Both the position numbers and the translations under genes were made by a program. 64,000 bases of DNA, taken from the NCBI GenBank assembly GCA_964510575.1, contig CAZECN010000011.1:1-64000 (forward strand), written 5' to 3'. Of the stretch, positions 1 through 7,681 are shown one piece after another. The notes beneath the pieces were generated by a model. The model was given only the letters and a program-made list of their open reading frames with translations, ran no database searches and was not told the origin of the DNA. Origin of the DNA: CALKYB01 sp964510575. Lineage in GTDB: Bacteria > Bdellovibrionota_C > UBA2361 > SZUA-149 > CALKYB01. Positions within the stretch are counted from its first letter, which is position 1, and each line of letters opens with the position of its first letter.

Positions 1-2
1 CT

Positions 3-1439
3 CAGCCGGCCCCAACAACTCCGGCTCCACCAGCTCCAGCTAATAGTCAGTTTGATGGAACAATAGATGTTCAGTCATCTGTTTCCAATGGAGGATTTGC
101 TTACATTGTGGCACAGGACTTTGGCGTCGTGTCAGATTCCCAGTCAAATAACTCTGCGTCTACGCTTAGAGTTTTTGAAGATGGGATAGAACTGGGAGAC
201 GCGCATAGTGTGCATCAGGATATTAGAGACTTTGGCTCTGGACGGTTTAGTCACTGGGGAGGTCAATTGTATTTTTCTGCTTCGGACAGCTCTGACCCCG
301 GAAGTAATGGACGGGTTTATACTTATATAGCGGGGAGCGGTGCTCCAGCTTCGAACAATACTCCGCCAGTTGTAGCGGCTCCAGCCCCAGTTGCCACAAC
401 TCCGACGGCTAGCTCAAATGATCCGCGTACGAGGCTGCTTGCCAGTCCTGATCGAATGGGCTTTGGTGCAAATGCTACTGGTGGTTCGAATTACGTATAT
501 GTAAGAACTTTTGCAGAACTTAAGTCAGCACTGGAGCAATCTGGAAACTATGTTCTTCTGGATCCAAGTCTTTCAGGGCGAACAATAACTTTTACCCATA
601 CTATCTATCCTGCTGATAATACTACTTTTGATGGAAGTCTTGCTCCAGGCCATTCTTTGGTTGCCAGTCCAAACATGACCGGCAGTATAAACATGCTAAA
701 CGTGATCGGTGGATCCAAGCGAGGAAACCAGATCTTTCACAGTATCAAGATGGATGGAAACTATTCCCAGCATAGACAACAGCATGCAGCACTGCAAATT
801 GCGCACGGCAGAGACTTCTGGATTGATCATGTTGAAATAACAGATTTTGTAGACGATGGAATTTTGGTTGGCTTTACTCAAAACAATGGAGCAGATTACA
901 TCACTGTTTCAAATTGCAAAATGTATAACACAGACAAAGCTTTATACCTTTTCTATCAGAATCAGGTGAATCATGGACAGGGACATGTCACAGCCTTTTT
1001 CAATGAGCTTGCTGCAAATGATAGAAATCCACTAAATCGTGGAGGAGAGCATTTTCATTTTTTTAATAACTGGATTCATGACTGGAAATGGGGAAGTGTA
1101 GATTCTGGTGGTTTGGGTATAACAAATTTTCCCGCAACCGCAGGGAACCGAACAGTAGATTCAAATATGCTTTCAGAAAGTAATGTGCTCGAGTCACCAG
1201 GAGCTTCAAATAGATGTGGTGAACGCGCAGATCCAGCTCCGGGGCTTGCCTATGGTGGATGGATATATACGGACGGGCAGAGTATCTACAACGGTCACCC
1301 AATTTGTAACGCCTCCAATCATGTACATAAATCCAGTACTAGTGGACCGGGAGCGCCAAACATTCCTTATTCTTACCAGTTGCTGCCAGCAAACCAGGTC
1401 AGAGCTTATGTTGAGCAAAATGCTGGTACTTTGAACTAA
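3..1439 (+). CDS. Secreted pectate lyase, PL1 family (5' truncated by window edge)
   Basis: The reading frame is open to the left edge, so this is the C-terminal part of a larger protein. It begins in a Pro/Ala/Thr-rich linker, then an extracellular-looking module of about 100 residues (QFDGTIDVQSS to YTYIAGSG), a second Pro/Thr/Ala linker, then a right-handed beta-helix catalytic domain over about the last 320 residues. Pectate lyase family 1 hallmarks are visible: FWIDHVEITD, and the block NDRNPLNRGGEH followed by FFNN, which matches the RxPxxR...H..NN signature holding the catalytic Arg. The enzyme would cleave de-esterified polygalacturonate by Ca-dependent beta-elimination outside the cell. 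The signal peptide lies upstream of the window. An in-frame GTG at 108 is only an internal Val. Family assignment is firm; exact substrate is not. Confidence 0.85.
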   Translation, partial: QPAPTTPAPPAPANSQFDGTIDVQSSVSNGGFAYIVAQDFGVVSDSQSNNSASTLRVFEDGIELGDAHSVHQDIRDFGSGRFSHWGGQLYFSASDSSDPGSNGRVYTYIAGSGAPASNNTPPVVAAPAPVATTPTASSNDPRTRLLASPDRMGFGANATGGSNYVYVRTFAELKSALEQSGNYVLLDPSLSGRTITFTHTIYPADNTTFDGSLAPGHSLVASPNMTGSINMLNVIGGSKRGNQIFHSIKMDGNYSQHRQQHAALQIAHGRDFWIDHVEITDFVDDGILVGFTQNNGADYITVSNCKMYNTDKALYLFYQNQVNHGQGHVTAFFNELAANDRNPLNRGGEHFHFFNNWIHDWKWGSVDSGGLGITNFPATAGNRTVDSNMLSESNVLESPGASNRCGERADPAPGLAYGGWIYTDGQSIYNGHPICNASNHVHKSSTSGPGAPNIPYSYQLLPANQVRAYVEQNAGTLN

Positions 1440-1631
1440 GCTGAGAATAACATGCCTATAATTTAGGCCGTAATTGTAGCTGCTTATCCCTGAAAAGGCT
1501 GTTTTAGCAATAAGGTCTCAATACTTGATAGAAAACATAGTAAATAGTATAAGAGCCTCAAATCCCAATCAGAGTAGTTTAAGAGAAAATTAATTAACCC
1601 TGCGCTGGGTTGGGTAAATCGTACCTGTCTG

Positions 1632-2074
1632 GTGGAGGCGTTATGCTCCAAGGCGATGGTTTTTCTGAGTTCACTCGGAAGGCTATCTTTTTTAAGTAAA
1701 CAAGAGGTCCATATAATGGAAAATCATGAGCCAACTGCAATGATATACGCTCCTAGAACGGCAGGTCAGTATGACAGGCTTAAAGCAACGGACAATCAAC
1801 CATTGGTTAGGCCAGCAAGTATGCAAGAAATACCTCATTTACAAATCAGGTAGCGTCAGATCTCGCTCATGGTGCTAGTGCAAATACTAGCCCTGCTTTT
1901 GTTGGAGATTTTACGAAACTGTGGTTTGGCTTTCGAACTGGTTTAAGTATTGAAATAGATCGAAAGGGAGAAGCGTTCTCAAGGTATCAGGTTCAGCTTC
2001 GAGCTGTATTAAGATCTGATATTGGAATTCTTCATCCGAAAGCTTTTAGTGTTGTGAAAGGAATTAAAGAATAG
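1632..2074 (+). pseudogene. Frameshifted remnant of HK97-type phage major capsid protein (C-terminal part)
   Basis: Two adjacent frames together spell the C-terminal third of an HK97-fold capsid protein. The first frame ends 1853 and contains MENHEPTAMIYAPRTAGQYD and QPLVRPASMQEIP, like the family's 'mhPrt...lrklkD..G.pll.p.s..giP' block. The second frame, open from 1811, reads TNQVASDLAHGAS, FVGDFTKLWFGFRTGLSIE and VLRSDIGILHPKAF before its stop at 2072-2074, matching the family's 'tnqvp..l..G......GdfsqlviG.r..l' and 'vRadvavlhP.aF' end. One missing T in the short T run near 1838-1840 would restore the frame. No N-terminal half or other phage gene is nearby, so I read this as a decayed prophage fragment; a single sequencing error could explain the frameshift but not the missing 5' half. 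Confidence 0.6.
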
Positions 2075-2138
2075 TTTAGCTGAGAGTTGGTTCCTCTTTC
2101 CGACTTGAGGGATTCAGGTCGGGTTTTTAATGCTGTTT

Positions 2139-4348
2139 TTAAAGGTGCGCATTGGTTTTCTCTATTTTTTTGAAAGTGTCAATTAGATCTCTTGGTAGGT
2201 AATCCGGGTAGTAAGGAAGCAGTCCCTTTGCAATAAAACCTTTTAAGCCTAAACCCATATTATATTTGGAGTCCCCAGCCTGTTTACTCAAGGGTTTTAA
2301 CTTTTTGATGATAAAAGCTTCCAGGGTGTGGTCATCAAGTAAGAGATAATCTTTGCGAATATTTAGTTTCATCCCATTTAAATAGAAGATAGTCTCTGTC
2401 TCTGTCTCTGTCTCTGTCTCTGTCTCTGTCTCTGTCTCTGTCTCTGNNNNNNNNNNNNNNNNNNNNNNNNNNNNNNNNNNNNNNNNNNNNNNNNNNNNNN
2501 NNNNNNNNNNNNNNNNNNNNNNNNNNNNNNNNNNNNNNNNNNNNNNTCTGTCTCTGTCTCTGTCTCTGTCTCTGTCTCTGTCTCTGTCTCTGTCTCTGTC
2601 TCTGTCTTAGGTGTAGTAGCTTCGAGAATTAGATTTTGAATTAAATCGGCTGATATTTGCCAACGAGATTGATCCCATTCTTCTAATATTAATTCTTGAT
2701 CTGTAATTAGTTTTAGATCCTTACAAGTATCTGGATGATAGTGTCTAAGAAGTAGAATTAGTAAAACTGGGTCAAAAAGTAGAGATTCAAGTCCGTCTCT
2801 AATATCGTCACAGAGAGTGATTATCCTTTTATTTTTAATTTTATTTTTATTTTTGCCATTATCATAATCGACTAGTCCAAAAATAAAAGGGTTATTTTTT
2901 AGTTCATTTACAATTCGAATCACTTGGTTGCATCCTGAAGAAATATCGGATTCATCTGTTTCAATTCTTTCTGAATTGTTCTTACTCTTAGCACCAACTC
3001 CAATAAAAATGAGATCTAGATCTTGATCGAGATGACCTTTGAAGGAGCTGTAGAGATGATTAAATAGGTTGGCATCCTTCTGACTTTCACAGAATATTTG
3101 GCGTTTACCATCCGAAGAGACGCATAGAGGGGGTACGCCATCGCAAAGATGAGATAGAGCTTCACCTGGAGCAACTTTAGAGAGGCAATGTTCTTGAAGG
3201 CTCTCATCAAAATTCATCTGAAAAATAGAGTTTGGGGGAGCGAGAGCTACTGTCGAAGGACTATGAGTTGTAAGAATTACGGAGATATTCTTTTCGCTAA
3301 TAAAATTTTTTTGAATTGTGTCTAATAGAAACTTAGTCATCTCAGGATGAAGGCTTGCATCTATTTCATCCAAGAGAAGAAGCTTAGGAACCCCTGTCCC
3401 AACTTGATCTTCTTCAAGCTTGTGTATTGAAAATGATAGGTTGATTATAATTTTTTCTCCAGAAGATAAGTGTTCCAGTTTGACCTCTTGGTTTGAATCA
3501 AGAGTTTTTAAGGAAATAGAGATATTATTTTCGGTAGCGAGATCGATTGGCTCAACTTTGAAGCCGGTATTTAGTTTAAGAAGTAGCTCATTCAGTGTTT
3601 CCCAAGGAGGCTTTCCATGTTTGGCCTGAAAATCTGGCTCAGCTAAGTAAGACTCTTTTTGATTATATTGCTTGCAGAAATTGTTTCGCCACTTTTTTCG
3701 GTAAAATCCAAAGCGTTTTGCCAGAGTGTTTGTAAATAAATGAGATTTAGATCCAGAAGAACTCAATTCTTCGAAGAAGTATTCATAGTCGTTATTTAGT
3801 GCCTCCCAAAATGCTAAAGGATTTCTTTTAGATAGAGTAAGAAGAGCATCTTTCCAAGGCGTTAGTATTTGATTTCCATTATGATCTCTAAGGACTGTAT
3901 TTAGAATTTGTCTCGTTAATGAAGAAATAATTCGCTTGTGTTGGAGGAGAGCCTGTTTTGACTTATCAAGGTTTGAGTGCCAGCTAAAAACTTTATAAAT
4001 GGAGTCCGGAGCACTGCTAACAACCGAGTTACACTGATTTTTAATTTGATCGAACTGCTTTTTAGAAATGTCCTTAAAACCCTCTTGGAATTGTTCTGTC
4101 CTGCTGAGTTCATCTCCAGTTTTGAAAATAGAATGACCACCTGGATGGAAACTATAGCTGTTAAAAGATGAAATTTCAGACTCTCTCTCGGTGATGAGAG
4201 AGCAGTTGATATAACCTTCTTCTATCGCTTCAAGGAGATGGGTCTTCCCTGAACCATTTTTTCCTGTAATTAACGTGAAACTAGGAAGCTCAGCTTCGCG
4301 GAAACCGCTAATCGATTTGTGTTTTGTTTTGAAGGAAAGGTTATACAT
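2139..4348 (-). CDS. AAA (SMC/OLD-like) ATPase with C-terminal TOPRIM/DUF4435-like domain, interrupted by assembly gap
   Basis: The N-terminus has Walker A GKNGSGKT (about residue 30). A signature LSSGEK and Walker B KLLLLDEIDASLHPEM follow at about 295-335, then an H-loop TTHSP. After the ATPase comes a TOPRIM-like region with an acidic start (FCESQKDANLF) and GLVDYDN, as in DUF4435 domains of overcoming-lysogenization-type and PARIS-type defence proteins. A (Thr-Glu)n tract follows, encoded by a hexanucleotide repeat broken by 100 N. Past the gap the sequence TETIFYLNGMKLNIRKDYL is in frame with the Thr-Glu reading and ends at 2139, so the downstream 77-codon frame is the true C-terminus, not a separate gene. 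The Gln-Arg reading next to the gap is a frame error caused by the arbitrary gap length. Defence function is inference; it lies beside a tRNA gene and phage debris. No partner gene is seen. Confidence 0.7.
2392..2606 (-). repeat. Hexanucleotide microsatellite coding for (Thr-Glu)n
   Basis: The plus strand shows perfect TCTCTG units on both sides of the gap: about nine before (2392-2446) and about ten after (2547-2606). On the coding minus strand this reads ACAGAG, Thr-Glu. Because the unit is six bases, length changes keep the frame and only alter the length of an acidic linker. The true copy number is unknown. Confidence 0.9.
2447..2546. other. Assembly gap (100 N) inside the Thr-Glu microsatellite
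   Basis: Exactly 100 N, the conventional placeholder for a gap of unknown size, placed inside a low-complexity tandem repeat that short reads cannot span. Its length must not be used to infer reading frame. Confidence 0.98.
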
Positions 4349-4629
4349 ACCTATTGATTCACCTGTGTTGGTTGGTGGACTCTCGATTCCTATATTCTAC
4401 TTTAATGGATCAATAATACAGCCAAGGGGTTTGTCAATTTTCAACCATTAGTATGATAAGTTAACTGCAGTGATTATTCTTGTGAAAATGAGGCTAGGGA
4501 TTTGTTCTGAAATAGACTGTCTTGTTAAATTTGTTTTAGCTACGCGAGTCCAGAACGAGTCCAAATAAGTTAAAGAATTTAAATGACCTTTGATTGTTCT
4601 ACGTAAGTATCTGAAAATAAAGATAGAAA

Positions 4630-4706
4630 TGGTAGGCACGAGCGGACTCGAACCGCTGACCCCTTCCACGTCAAGGAAGTGCTCTAGCCAACTGAGCTAC
4701 GCGCCT
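4630..4706 (-). tRNA. tRNA-Val (anticodon GAC)
   Basis: The reverse complement folds as a standard cloverleaf of 77 nt. The acceptor pairs AGGCGCG with CGTGCCT, with discriminator A and an encoded CCA. The D stem is GCTC/GAGC with the AGTTGG loop motif. The anticodon stem CTTCC/GGAAG encloses loop TTGACGT, giving anticodon GAC. The T arm is AGCGG/CCGCT with TTCGAGT. Two decayed copies lie directly upstream of it (higher coordinates). Confidence 0.95.
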
Positions 4707-4751
4707 AAAAAAATACAACTAACAACAATACAACAACTTTAGCCGAAGTTT

Positions 4752-4865
4752 ACACGAGCGGACTCTCCATGTCCCTGCTCGCGCTCGCTTTGCGAGCGCC
4801 GTGCTGACCCCTTCTATGTTAAAGAAGTGCTCTAGCCAACTGCCGCAAAACCAAACTACGCGCCT
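4752..4865 (-). pseudogene. Degenerate tRNA-Val copy with palindromic insert in the T arm
   Basis: This copy keeps the D-arm core, the GGGTC variable loop and part of the T arm of the neighbouring tRNA-Val. The T arm is opened by about 38 nt containing the palindrome GCGCTCGC-AAA-GCGAGCGC, and the D arm by a 12-nt insert (CCGCAAAACCAA on the plus strand). The anticodon stem is still perfectly paired, CTTCT/AGAAG, with a compensated last pair and loop TTAACAT (would-be anticodon AAC). The acceptor is mismatched and CCA is absent, so it is unlikely to make a working tRNA. Confidence 0.75.
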
Positions 4866-4910
4866 AAAAAAATACAACTAACAACAATACAACAACTTTA
4901 GCCGAAGTTT

Positions 4911-5037
4911 ACACGAACGGACTCTTCTTGTCTCTGCTCGCACTCGCCCTGCGAGAGCCGGGCTGCGCCCTTCAACGTTAAGGCCGAAAGTAAATAGGGA
5001 CTCTAGCCGACTGTGCCGTAAAACTAAACTACGCTCT
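4911..5037 (-). pseudogene. Second degenerate tRNA-Val copy with related inserts
   Basis: More decayed than the copy at 4752-4865 but with inserts at the same places: a related CTCGC/GCGAG hairpin in the T arm and a TGCCGTAAAACTAA-type insert in the D arm on the plus strand. The anticodon arm carries extra bases and no longer folds cleanly. The AT-rich spacer ahead of it (AAAAAATACAACTAACAACA...) is the same as the spacer between the first two copies, with a period of 159 bp, so the set arose by tandem duplication. Confidence 0.6.
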
Positions 5038-5151
5038 TATACAGGGCCGCGACCTTAACAAATAGTGGGGTAGTATAAAAGAGTTTGCTTAAAACTGGTA
5101 ATTTAGAGGGCTAAGGTAGTTTGAATGGAGAATTCAAGAGTGAAACTTTCG

Positions 5152-5206
5152 AAAAAAATCGAGGATTCGGTGGGTAGACAAGACGTCTAAACCCACCTTA
5201 ATCCTC
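5152..5206 (-). terminator. Rho-independent terminator for the 5213-5662 gene
   Basis: On the minus strand, seven bases after the stop codon, GAGGATT and GGTGGGT-type arms pair with ACCCACC and AATCCTC, followed by a run of T (GATTTTTTTC). Long stem plus U tract is a textbook intrinsic terminator. Confidence 0.85.
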
Positions 5207-5212
5207 TTTACC

Positions 5213-5662
5213 TCAAGCAGTACGTCGACCCCAGAGTTTTCTTGGACCAAAGCTAATTCCTTTGATGTTATCCTCAAGTTGAGGAGTATCATCTATTAAA
5301 GGAACGCCGTAAAAGTGCGATTCAACTAATGCTAAATCTCCGTCATTGTCTCGAAAATAAAGTCTAAGACCAAATGTTTCGATGTTTTGATGAATGGCAA
5401 TGCGAGTTAGTTTAGTGAACTTCTCAATTGCAACGATTATATCAGCTTTAAAGGGCCATTTTCCTAAATTCCCTCCATACAAACGAAAACTGATCGCTAT
5501 TAAGCAACATAGCCAAGCGTCATAGTCTGTCTTTGCAGGGAAGGCCTCAAAAGAATCCAGTTGCTTATTGAAGCAATGGGCCAAATAACATCGAAGCTGT
5601 TTTTCTTGCTCCTTTTTTTCAATAGCCGCTCGTGTAGAGACAGCTTTTTTCTTTGCTGCCAT
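5213..5662 (-). CDS. Hypothetical protein (149 aa)
   Basis: I do not recognise this family. The start is taken at the ATG giving MAAKKKAVSTRAAIEKKEQE because TTCCGGAGAACCGCC just before it gives a good ribosome binding site; a longer reading to 5719 would run into a structured leader. The first 25 residues are Lys/Glu-rich and probably helical. The rest looks like a compact soluble domain with many aromatic residues (YDAWLCCLIAISFRLYGGNL) and an acidic C-terminal half ending in a basic tail (RKLWGRRTA). No signal peptide or membrane span. It is a single-gene unit: terminator directly downstream and a hairpin with a U tract in its leader. The flanking tRNA remnants and phage debris suggest it belongs to the accessory block. 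Confidence 0.6.
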   Translation of the reverse strand: MAAKKKAVSTRAAIEKKEQEKQLRCYLAHCFNKQLDSFEAFPAKTDYDAWLCCLIAISFRLYGGNLGKWPFKADIIVAIEKFTKLTRIAIHQNIETFGLRLYFRDNDGDLALVESHFYGVPLIDDTPQLEDNIKGISFGPRKLWGRRTA

Positions 5663-5709
5663 GGCGGTTCTCCGGAAGTTAGTTGAAGAAGTTTTGTAAA
5701 AAAATAAAA

Positions 5710-5758
5710 CTAGAAACAACCTCAGACGCTAAGTTTGGCAGCCTCAGGTTGTTTCTAG
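5710..5758 (-). promoter_or_regulatory. Hairpin plus U tract in the leader of the 5213-5662 gene (attenuator-like)
   Basis: CTAGAAACAACCT and AGGTTGTTTCTAG form a perfect 13-bp stem. Read on the minus strand it is followed by TTTTATTTTTTT and only then by the ribosome binding site. An intrinsic-terminator shape placed between a likely promoter and the gene suggests attenuation; it could instead end an unseen upstream transcript. Confidence 0.5.
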
Positions 5759-5819
5759 AAGTGAACCTTTACTCATAAATTCTCTATCATTATGGTATCC
5801 AATTTGCCCAAAAAATCAA

Positions 5820-6034
5820 ACTTTGAGCGATTAGATGGATAAATGCCGTTCTTTTTCCCCGTTTGTAGACCTTTGGGACTGGAAAACACTGTTCAACTTT
5901 GTTAGTCTCCGCCACCTCAGGGACCCTCTAGGGCCTTTCGAGCAGGGACTGAATCCTCCTTTGAGTGGTATCAGACCCATCAGATTTTTTAAGAAGAAGT
6001 TTCTAAAGAAGAACTGCAGGCAGGGAAAATAGCA
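5820..6034 (+). promoter_or_regulatory. Probable rpmI-rplT leader
   Basis: About 200 bases before rpmI hold no convincing gene. In many bacteria the L35-L20 operon has a structured leader bound by L20, and infC normally sits immediately upstream; infC is absent here. A short open frame (5835-6032) has no recognisable product. I infer a leader from position only and did not identify a specific L20-binding fold. Confidence 0.35.
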
Positions 6035-6229
6035 ATGCCAAAGATGAAAACAAACAGAGCGGCAGCCAAGCGTTTTCGCAAGACTGGTGGAAAAACTATC
6101 CGTAGGGGAAAGGCTTACAGACGTCACATCCTTACCAAGAAATCCACTGCCAGAAAGCGTGCTTTGAGAAAGCCTTCTGAAGTTGATCAGTCAAACATTA
6201 AACAGATTCAAGTACTGATGCCTTACTAG
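6035..6229 (+). CDS. rpmI: Ribosomal protein bL35
   Basis: A 64-residue basic protein, normal length for L35, beginning MPKMKTNRAAAKRFRKTG and containing RRHILTKKST, both family signatures. It is part of the large ribosomal subunit. It is first in a plus-strand operon with rplT, pheS, pheT and rimI, with rplT 41 bases downstream. The start is the ATG after GGCAGGGAAAATAGCA. The usual upstream neighbour infC is not present. Confidence 0.97.
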   Translation: MPKMKTNRAAAKRFRKTGGKTIRRGKAYRRHILTKKSTARKRALRKPSEVDQSNIKQIQVLMPY

Positions 6230-6270
6230 GCAGAGGTTGCTCCAAGATATCCTAAAAGAGGGAAGGAACA

Positions 6271-6645
6271 ATGAGAGTTAAAAGAGGAGTCAAAGCACGG
6301 CGCCGTAGAAATAGAGTTTTGAAGCTGGCCAAAGGTTTTAGAGGTCGTTCAAAAAATACTATTCGCCAAGCAACTCAAAGAGTCGAGAAGAGTCTTCAGT
6401 ATGCCTACCGTGATAGGCTGAATAGAAAGCGTGACTTTAGAAAGCTTTGGATTACTAGAATCAACGCTGCTGCTAGAATTAACGGTATTAGCTATTCAAG
6501 GCTGATCAATGGTTTGGATAATGCTGGAGTTGAGCTGGATAGAAAAATCCTTGCTGACTTGGGGGCCACAGAGCCAGAAGCATTTGCTGCCGTTGCTGCG
6601 ATTGCCAAAGATTCAGCTGCAAGTCCTGCTGCAAAAGCTAGCTAG
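6271..6645 (+). CDS. rplT: Ribosomal protein bL20
   Basis: MRVKRGVKARRRRNRVLKLA and the central SRLINGLDNAGVELDRKILA are diagnostic for L20, a large-subunit assembly protein that also represses its own operon in several bacteria by binding the leader mRNA. At 124 residues it is slightly longer than usual, with an Ala/Ser/Lys-rich tail after AFAAVAAIAK. GGAAGGA precedes the ATG. pheS starts 14 bases after the stop. Confidence 0.97.
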   Translation: MRVKRGVKARRRRNRVLKLAKGFRGRSKNTIRQATQRVEKSLQYAYRDRLNRKRDFRKLWITRINAAARINGISYSRLINGLDNAGVELDRKILADLGATEPEAFAAVAAIAKDSAASPAAKAS

Positions 6646-6659
6646 TCCGGAGTCCAGCG

Positions 6660-7670
6660 ATGATTAGCGCTGAGTCCGTAGATAAAATTAAATCAGATGC
6701 ATTAACTCTTATTGAGTCTGCTGGAGATGAAAACTCTCTAGTGGACCTTCGCGTCAAACTTCTTGGAAAAAAGGGTGAGCTAACCCAGCTGATGAAACAG
6801 TTGGGTCAAGTAGACGCTGATAAAAGAAAAGAGTTTGGTGGATTGCTAAATAAGGCAAAGCAGGAAGTAGAACATTCTCTAAGTTCAAAGCAGAGAATAC
6901 TTTCTGATAAGGCTCGAAGGGCCAAACTTGAAAAAGAATGGATTGATGTAACCCTTCCGCTGAAGCAACCCTTAGTTATCGATTCTCCTGGTTCACTGCA
7001 CCCCATTTTTAAAGTCCAGCAAGAGCTTGAAGATATATTCAGAGGTCTTGGCTTTACAGTGGTTGATGGCCCAGAAGTTGAGAAAGAGTATTATAATTTT
7101 GAAGCGCTTAATATTCCTGCAACTCACCCTGCTAGAGATATGCAGGATACTATCTGGACTACGGCAGGTGATCTGCTTCGAACACACACTTCTTCTATTC
7201 AAGTTCGAGCTTTAGAGGATGAGAAAAATACGCCGCCTCTTAGAATTGTAGCTCCAGGGAAAGTCTTTCGTTACGAAAGGGTTGACGCCAGCCATGGCCA
7301 TACCTTCTACCAAATGGAAGGGATGATGATTGACCGAGAAGTTACTGTTGGTCACCTGATTTACTTCATGAGGACTTTGCTTCGTGAGATTTTTGGATTT
7401 GATCCAAAAATCAGACTTCGGCCTGGGTACTTTCCATTTGTAGAGCCTGGCTTCGAGCTTGATATTTGGTTTAATGAAAAATGGATGGAGCTTTTGCCTT
7501 GCGGTTTGATTCATCCCAAAGTTCTTGAGCATGGCGGAATTGATCCTGATACATGGCAGGGCTTTGCTTTTGGTCTTGGTTTAAGTCGCCTTGTTATGAG
7601 TCGCTATAAGATCAACGACATTCGACATCTCCAGTCTAGTGATTTGAGATTTCTCAGGCAGTTTAGCTAG
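6660..7670 (+). CDS. pheS: Phenylalanyl-tRNA synthetase alpha subunit
   Basis: Full-length (336 aa) class II synthetase alpha chain. The N-terminal coiled coil (about residues 1-90) binds tRNA-Phe. The catalytic domain carries motif 2 (GKVFRYERVDASHGHTFYQM) and motif 3 (GFAFGLGLSRLVMSRYKI). With PheT it forms the alpha2-beta2 enzyme that charges tRNA-Phe. A GGAG precedes the ATG, and pheT begins 11 bases after the stop, so the subunits are co-translated. Nothing unusual. Confidence 0.97.
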   Translation: MISAESVDKIKSDALTLIESAGDENSLVDLRVKLLGKKGELTQLMKQLGQVDADKRKEFGGLLNKAKQEVEHSLSSKQRILSDKARRAKLEKEWIDVTLPLKQPLVIDSPGSLHPIFKVQQELEDIFRGLGFTVVDGPEVEKEYYNFEALNIPATHPARDMQDTIWTTAGDLLRTHTSSIQVRALEDEKNTPPLRIVAPGKVFRYERVDASHGHTFYQMEGMMIDREVTVGHLIYFMRTLLREIFGFDPKIRLRPGYFPFVEPGFELDIWFNEKWMELLPCGLIHPKVLEHGGIDPDTWQGFAFGLGLSRLVMSRYKINDIRHLQSSDLRFLRQFS

Positions 7671-7681
7671 GGAGAGAGCAG

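Noticed and set aside
4448..4669. 73-codon open frame on the minus strand
   Set aside because: Overlaps the tRNA-Val gene and has no family match; a shadow frame.
5835..6032. 65-codon frame just before rpmI, possible infC remnant
   Set aside because: No resemblance to IF3; low-complexity FKKKFLKKN end; more likely leader sequence.
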